Assembly: GCA_963703605.1 (NCBI GenBank)
Contig: CAVPFC010000039.1
Location: forward strand, 186,001-250,000
DNA length: 64,000 nucleotides
From: DASXKD01 sp963703605
GTDB lineage: Bacteria; Actinomycetota; Actinomycetes; Streptosporangiales; Streptosporangiaceae
Direction of reading: 5' to 3'
This document shows, piece by piece, positions 60,300 to 64,000 of the stretch; within the stretch, counting starts at the first letter, position 1; every line of letters starts with the position of its first letter. Position numbers and translations under genes: made by a program. The notes under the pieces were generated by a model. It worked only from the letters and a program-made list of their open reading frames with translations, was not told the origin of the DNA and searched no databases.

Positions 60300-63272
60300 A
60301 TTAGCGCTTCGGCTTTCGGTTCCGGGCCGTCGGCGGATAATGAGGGCGGGCGCGCGCGGGAGCTGGCGGCGGCCCTGCGGAAAGCCGTCGGCGGCGGAGC
60401 GCGGTTCGATTCGTATACCCGGCACCTGTTCTCCCGCGACGCGAGCATGTACGCGATCGAGCCGCTCGGCGTGGTGTTCCCCCGGGACGCGGCCGAGGTG
60501 GCCGCCGCGATATCCGTCGCCGCGGACTTCGGCGTTCCGGTCCTGCCTCGGGGGGCGGGCACCAGCCTGGCCGGCCAGACCGTGGGCCGGGCGATCGTCA
60601 TGGACTTCTCCCGGCACATGGACCGGATCCTGGAGATCGACGCGGAGGCCCGGCTCGCCCGCGTGCAACCGGGAGTGGTCCAGGAGCAGTTGAACCGCAC
60701 CGCCGCCGGACACGGGCTGATGTTCGGCCCGGACACCTCGACCAGCAACCGGGCCACGCTCGGCGGGATGATCGGCAACAACTCGGCAGGCAGCCACTCG
60801 GTGCGGTACGGCATGACGGTCGATCACGTGCTGGGCCTCGACGTGGTCCTGTCCGACGCCAGCACGGCGAGCCTGTGGCCGCTGCCCGAGGCGGAACGGG
60901 CGGCCCGCGCCGGGCGGCCGACGCTCGAAGGCACGATCTGCCGGGAACTGCCGCTGCTCGCGGACCGGCACGCCGGCGCCATCGCCACCGGCTACCCCAA
61001 GTTCTGGCGCCAGGCCGGCGGGTACCGGCTGGACCGGCTGGCCGGGCGCGGTGGCTTCGACCTGGCCAGGGTCGTGGTCGGCGCCGAAGGGACGCTGCTG
61101 ACCGTGGTGGAGGCGACCGTCGGCCTGGTGCCCGCCCCGCGGCACCGGGTGATCGCGGTAGGCCACTTCACCTCCACGCAGGCGGCCATCGAGGCGACCG
61201 AGGACGCGCTGGCCTGCGGGCCCGCCGCGGTGGAGCTGCTGGACCGTGTCATCCTGGACCTGTCCCGCACCAAGCTCGAGTACCAGGCACTGGGCTCGAT
61301 CCTGGCGGGCGACCCGGACGCGCTGCTGTTCGTCACGTTCTTCGGCGACACCGAGGCGGAGGCCGCCGCCGGCATCGACCGGCTGGAGGCGCTGTGGGGC
61401 CGGCACCGGCACGGCTACCACACGCTCCGCGCGGTGACCGGCGCCGAGCAGGCGGCGGTGCTGAAGGTGCGCCAGGCCGGCCTCGGCCTGCTGATGGCCG
61501 CGAGCTCCGGGTCCCGGCGGCCGCTGGCCTTCGTGGAGGACACCGCGGTCGACCCGGCCAGGCTGGGGGAGTACACCCAGCGGTTCCGGGAGATCCTCGG
61601 CGCGCACGGCCTGTCCGCCGGGTTCTACGGGCATTGCTCGGTCGGCTGCCTGCACGTGCGCCCGTTCGTGGACCTGACCGAGCCCGGGCAGGTCGAGACG
61701 GTGCGCGCGGTCGCGGAGGAGGTCCGCGACCTGGTCATCGAGTTCGGCGGGGCCAACTCCAGCGAGCACGGCGATGGGCTGGCGCGCAGCGAGTTCAACC
61801 GCGCCGTCTTCGGTGACGCCCTGTACGAGGCGATGCGCGAGACCAAGCGGCTGTTCGACCCGGCGAACCGGATGAACCCGGGGAAGATCGTGGACGCGCC
61901 GCCGATGACCAGCCATCTGCGCGAGGCGGCCCGGCCGGCGCCGCGCCCCTACGCCAGCCGGCTCCAGTTCCCGGGCGGGATGCACGGAGCGGCGGACCGG
62001 TGCATGAACATCGGGCTGTGCCGCAAGACGGCGTCCGGCGTCATGTGCCCCTCGTACATGGCCACCCGCGAGGAGGAGGACTCGACCCGCGGCCGGGCGA
62101 ACGCCCTGGTGGCGGCGCTGTCGGAGGCCGACCCGCGGGCCGCGCTCGGCGGCGAGCGACTGCACCAGATCCTGGACCTGTGCCTGGAATGCAAGGCATG
62201 CAAGAGCGAGTGCCCGCTCGGCGTCGACATGGCATCGCTCAAGACCGAGGCGCTCGCCGCCTACCACGACGTGCACGGTACCCCGCTCCGCTCCCGCATG
62301 TTCGGCTCGATACACGCGCTGAACCGGATGGGCTCGGCCGTCGCGCCGCTGGCGAACCTGCTGGGCGGCCTCCCGCCGGCCCGCCTGCTGGCCGAGCGCG
62401 TCCTCGGGATCAGCGCGCGGCGCCCGCTCCCGAAATTCCAGCGAGAGAACCTGGCCACCTGGCACGCGCGCCGGGCCGCCCCAGGTCCGGCCGGGTCCGC
62501 CGCGTCGGCCGGGTCCCCCGCGTCGGCCGGGTCCCCCGCGCGGGGCGAGCTCATCTTCCTCGCCGACTCGTTCACCAGCTTCACCGAGGTCTGGGTCGCC
62601 CGGGCCGCCATCGAGCTGCTGGAGCTGGCCGGCTGGACGGTGCGGCTGGAGGCCGCGGCCTGCTGCGGCCGGGCCAGCCTGTCCAAGGGGCTGGTCGACC
62701 AGGCTCGCGCCCGGGCGGAACACATGGTCGCCCGGCTCGCCGGTGCCGCGGAACAAGGCGTGCCCATCGTCGGTGCCGAGCCCTCTTGCCTGCTGACCCT
62801 GCGCGACGAGTATCCGGCCGTCCTGCCCGGCGACCCACGCGCCCAGGCGGTCGCCGCCGCGGCGAGGCTGCCCGAGGAACTGCTCGTCGCCGCGGTCGCC
62901 GAGGGCCGGCTGGTTCTGGCGCCGGACGGCCCGCTCGCGGGCAAGCGCATCCTGTTCCACGGCCATTGTCACCAAAAGGCGGTCACCGGCACCGCCGCCA
63001 CCATGGCCTTGTTGCGCGCCATCCCCGGAGCCGAGGTCACCGAGCTGGACGCCGGCTGCTGCGGCATGGCCGGCTCGTTCGGCTTCGAGGCCGAGCACTA
63101 TGACCTGTCCATGCGGATCGGCGAGCTGCGCCTGTTCCCCGCCGTCCGCGCCGAGCCGGCGGGCACGATCATCGCCGCGTCCGGGGTTTCGTGCCGTCAG
63201 CAGATCGCCCACGGGACCGGCCGGGCCGCCAGGCACCCGCTGGAGATCGTCAGGAGCGCGGCGGCCCGGTGA
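60300..63272 (+). CDS. FAD-linked oxidase/4Fe-4S/CCG oxidoreductase (GlcD-like fusion)
   Basis: About 990 residues. The FAD_binding_4 part has 'PVLPRGAGTSLAGQTVGRAI' and 'NNSAGSHSVRYGMTVDHVLG', followed by FAD-oxidase C-terminal 'STEHGDG'-like 'NSSEHGDGLARSEFNRAVFG'. The ferredoxin part has Cys clusters 'CMNIGLCRKTASGVMCPSYM' and 'CLECKACKSECPLG', and the end has CCG-type 'AGCCGMAGSFGFEAEHYDLS'. It resembles D-lactate/glycolate/2-hydroxyacid dehydrogenases feeding electrons to the quinone pool. Conserved residues (FDSYTRHLFSRDAS) lie before the first ATG (60447), so the true start is upstream. No ATG/GTG/TTG exists there in frame; ATT 60300 follows GGGAGG. Confidence 0.88.
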   Translation: MSASAFGSGPSADNEGGRARELAAALRKAVGGGARFDSYTRHLFSRDASMYAIEPLGVVFPRDAAEVAAAISVAADFGVPVLPRGAGTSLAGQTVGRAIVMDFSRHMDRILEIDAEARLARVQPGVVQEQLNRTAAGHGLMFGPDTSTSNRATLGGMIGNNSAGSHSVRYGMTVDHVLGLDVVLSDASTASLWPLPEAERAARAGRPTLEGTICRELPLLADRHAGAIATGYPKFWRQAGGYRLDRLAGRGGFDLARVVVGAEGTLLTVVEATVGLVPAPRHRVIAVGHFTSTQAAIEATEDALACGPAAVELLDRVILDLSRTKLEYQALGSILAGDPDALLFVTFFGDTEAEAAAGIDRLEALWGRHRHGYHTLRAVTGAEQAAVLKVRQAGLGLLMAASSGSRRPLAFVEDTAVDPARLGEYTQRFREILGAHGLSAGFYGHCSVGCLHVRPFVDLTEPGQVETVRAVAEEVRDLVIEFGGANSSEHGDGLARSEFNRAVFGDALYEAMRETKRLFDPANRMNPGKIVDAPPMTSHLREAARPAPRPYASRLQFPGGMHGAADRCMNIGLCRKTASGVMCPSYMATREEEDSTRGRANALVAALSEADPRAALGGERLHQILDLCLECKACKSECPLGVDMASLKTEALAAYHDVHGTPLRSRMFGSIHALNRMGSAVAPLANLLGGLPPARLLAERVLGISARRPLPKFQRENLATWHARRAAPGPAGSAASAGSPASAGSPARGELIFLADSFTSFTEVWVARAAIELLELAGWTVRLEAAACCGRASLSKGLVDQARARAEHMVARLAGAAEQGVPIVGAEPSCLLTLRDEYPAVLPGDPRAQAVAAAARLPEELLVAAVAEGRLVLAPDGPLAGKRILFHGHCHQKAVTGTAATMALLRAIPGAEVTELDAGCCGMAGSFGFEAEHYDLSMRIGELRLFPAVRAEPAGTIIAASGVSCRQQIAHGTGRAARHPLEIVRSAAAR

Positions 63273-63570
63273 GGCCGGTCAGGTAGTCCACGACATCCTT
63301 CCGCTCGTGGTGCTGGGCTCAGCCGAGCGCGGTTGCGTGAAAGGAGCAGTCCTCGGCGGCCGGATCGGCGCCGTGGCCGATCAGGTACCTGACCATCGCC
63401 AGGTCCCCCCGGAACGCGGCACCGTGCAGGGCCGTCTGCCGGTGCGGCTCGGCATGCCCGCTGGTGAGCGGGCCGGTCAGCGCGGTGTACGGGGAGGGCA
63501 GCCCTTCCCACAGGTAACCGGCCGCGGGGTCGGCCCCGGCGTGGCGGCCCCGGTGTTGCCGGGCTGACAT
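63250..63570 (-). pseudogene. Ankyrin-repeat protein fragment with in-frame TGA
   Basis: From ATG 63570 the minus frame reads MSARQHRGRHAGADPAAGYL and then the ankyrin unit 'TALHGAAFRGDLAMVRYLIG' and 'HGADPAAEDCSFHATALG'. At 63319-63321 there is a TGA where the family has TGG (ATALGWA...). The same frame continues 'AQHHERKDVVDYLTG' to a second TGA at 63250. One substitution therefore likely truncates the last repeat. The upstream part is low-complexity and the true start is unclear. The end overlaps the FAD/Fe-S gene by 23 bases, tail-to-tail. Confidence 0.55.
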
Positions 63571-63866
63571 CCGGGGAAGGCTGACCGCGGCGGGTGGCTC
63601 GTCCGGCCCGGCGCGGAACCGGCGATGGCCTGGCGCGGGCCGGCGACGGGCCCCGCGGACCGGCGGCGGCCCCTGCGGACCGGCGATGGCCCCCCGGGTG
63701 ACCGCGGGCTGGCAGGACACCGCTGGTGGTTCGCGCCGTCGGCCCGAGACGCGCGGGTCGGGTGGCGGGGCGTGGGTGACGCTACGCCCGCTCTTCACCC
63801 CAAGGGCCATCGCTACGATGGGCGCGACCTGCACCGGCAACTACGCCCCGCGGTCCGGTCCGCTCG

Positions 63867-64000
63867 TTAGGCGGCTTGGCTGGGTGGGCTGTGGCTGTGC
63901 AGGGCCTGGCCGCCGGGGCCGGTGGCGGTGGTGGTGCCGTCGCTGTTGAGCCGCAACTCCCAGCCCCACCGGTGCACGGCGATCTTGTGGTGGAAGGTGC
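63867..64000 (-). CDS. DUF222/HNH endonuclease family protein, C-terminal end only
   Basis: The last 43 codons are present: 'TFHHKIAVHRWGWELRLNSD' and 'GTTTATGPGGQALHSHSPPS', then QAA and TAA at 63867. The HRWGW...L..DGTTTATGPGG...HSH pattern is the usual tail of the abundant actinobacterial DUF222/13E12-type HNH proteins. The rest lies beyond the window. Bases 63571-63866 between this and the ankyrin fragment show no convincing gene. Confidence 0.7.
   Translation of the reverse strand, partial: TFHHKIAVHRWGWELRLNSDGTTTATGPGGQALHSHSPPSQAA

Noticed and set aside
60258..63236. Very long open minus-strand frame opposite the FAD/Fe-S gene, continuous with the aminotransferase
   Set aside because: It is the antisense of a well-conserved gene; the open frame arises from high GC, and aminotransferase homology begins at 60257.
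1..64000. CRISPR arrays, tRNA, rRNA or known riboswitches
   Set aside because: No regularly spaced repeats, cloverleaf-like segments or recognised riboswitch cores were seen by eye; a covariance search would be needed to exclude small RNAs.

Overview
The window is very GC-rich, with strong G/C bias at third codon positions, many GTG/TTG starts and many 4-base stop/start overlaps. Gene content points to a soil-type actinomycete (Streptosporangiales/Catenulisporales-like is my guess): accessory SecA2, a sugar ABC importer with no ATPase gene of its own beside LacI and GH3, a PspC-domain sensor kinase with a NarL-type regulator, DUF1707, LuxR/NB-ARC regulators and the tail of a DUF222-type HNH protein. 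I cannot name a species from sequence alone. I recognised no tRNA, rRNA or CRISPR.

Layout. 1-1671 (minus): two overlapping family-2 glycosyltransferases, the first cut by the window edge. 1845-2083: twin palindromes and a small Cys-rich protein. 2192-4511: a frameshifted SecA2-like translocase. 4564-7256: PadR regulator under a twin-palindrome promoter, an ABC ATPase and a broken FtsX-type permease. 7360-8998: a secreted beta-propeller protein and a small unknown. 9004-15753: a beta-glucoside/xyloside-type unit (two permeases and a binding lipoprotein on minus; LacI regulator and GH3 glycosidase on plus) around a GAAACTTTC-type operator. 15808-16730: a small ORF coupled to a GntR/UTRA regulator.

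16650-24042 is an accessory island with mosaic junctions and some lower-GC stretches. It holds a headless cysteine desulfurase fragment, a LysR-like regulator, a two-domain MazG-like protein, a 555-base gene-free stretch with a DnaA-box-like cluster and a perfect AT-only palindrome, and a small RHH-like protein. It continues with an IS remnant, a HxlR/SRPBCC/SDR/VOC cassette and an intact related IS. The DnaA-box cluster, the AT palindrome and the small putative DNA-binding protein form the best candidate here for an undescribed system: a mobile-element origin, partition site or DnaA-binding site.

24130-29900: a four-gene lipoprotein/adaptor/ATPase/MacB-type exporter operon divergent from an OmpR-type two-component pair. 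29941-32407: an Acg-like nitroreductase, a lower-GC nucleoside diphosphate kinase and PPK2. 32572-37657: a frameshifted Tat-exported protein, an AIM24 protein and a frameshifted XRE/NB-ARC/TPR/LuxR regulator. 37747-41922: a CE7 esterase and a second MacAB-type exporter paralogous to the first. 42273-46719: DoxX/TetR, an SDR, a secreted protein and a NarL regulator. 46725-50710: PspC sensor kinase, PspC and DUF1707 membrane proteins, and a CocE-type hydrolase.

50700-63272 looks like one catabolic locus. It has a FadR/GntR regulator, a complete branched-chain-type ABC importer (two permeases, two ATPases, binding lipoprotein), a class III CoA-transferase, a fused carboxyltransferase, a class V aminotransferase and a large FAD/4Fe-4S oxidoreductase whose start is probably non-canonical. 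I infer import of a small acid, activation to its CoA ester, and further oxidation or transamination. The right edge holds a broken ankyrin-repeat gene and the end of an HNH-family gene.

Single-base frame breaks occur in secA2, the first FtsX permease, the Tat-exported protein and the LuxR regulator, and in-frame stops occur in an SDR and the ankyrin gene. Either the assembly carries indel errors or this locus is decaying.
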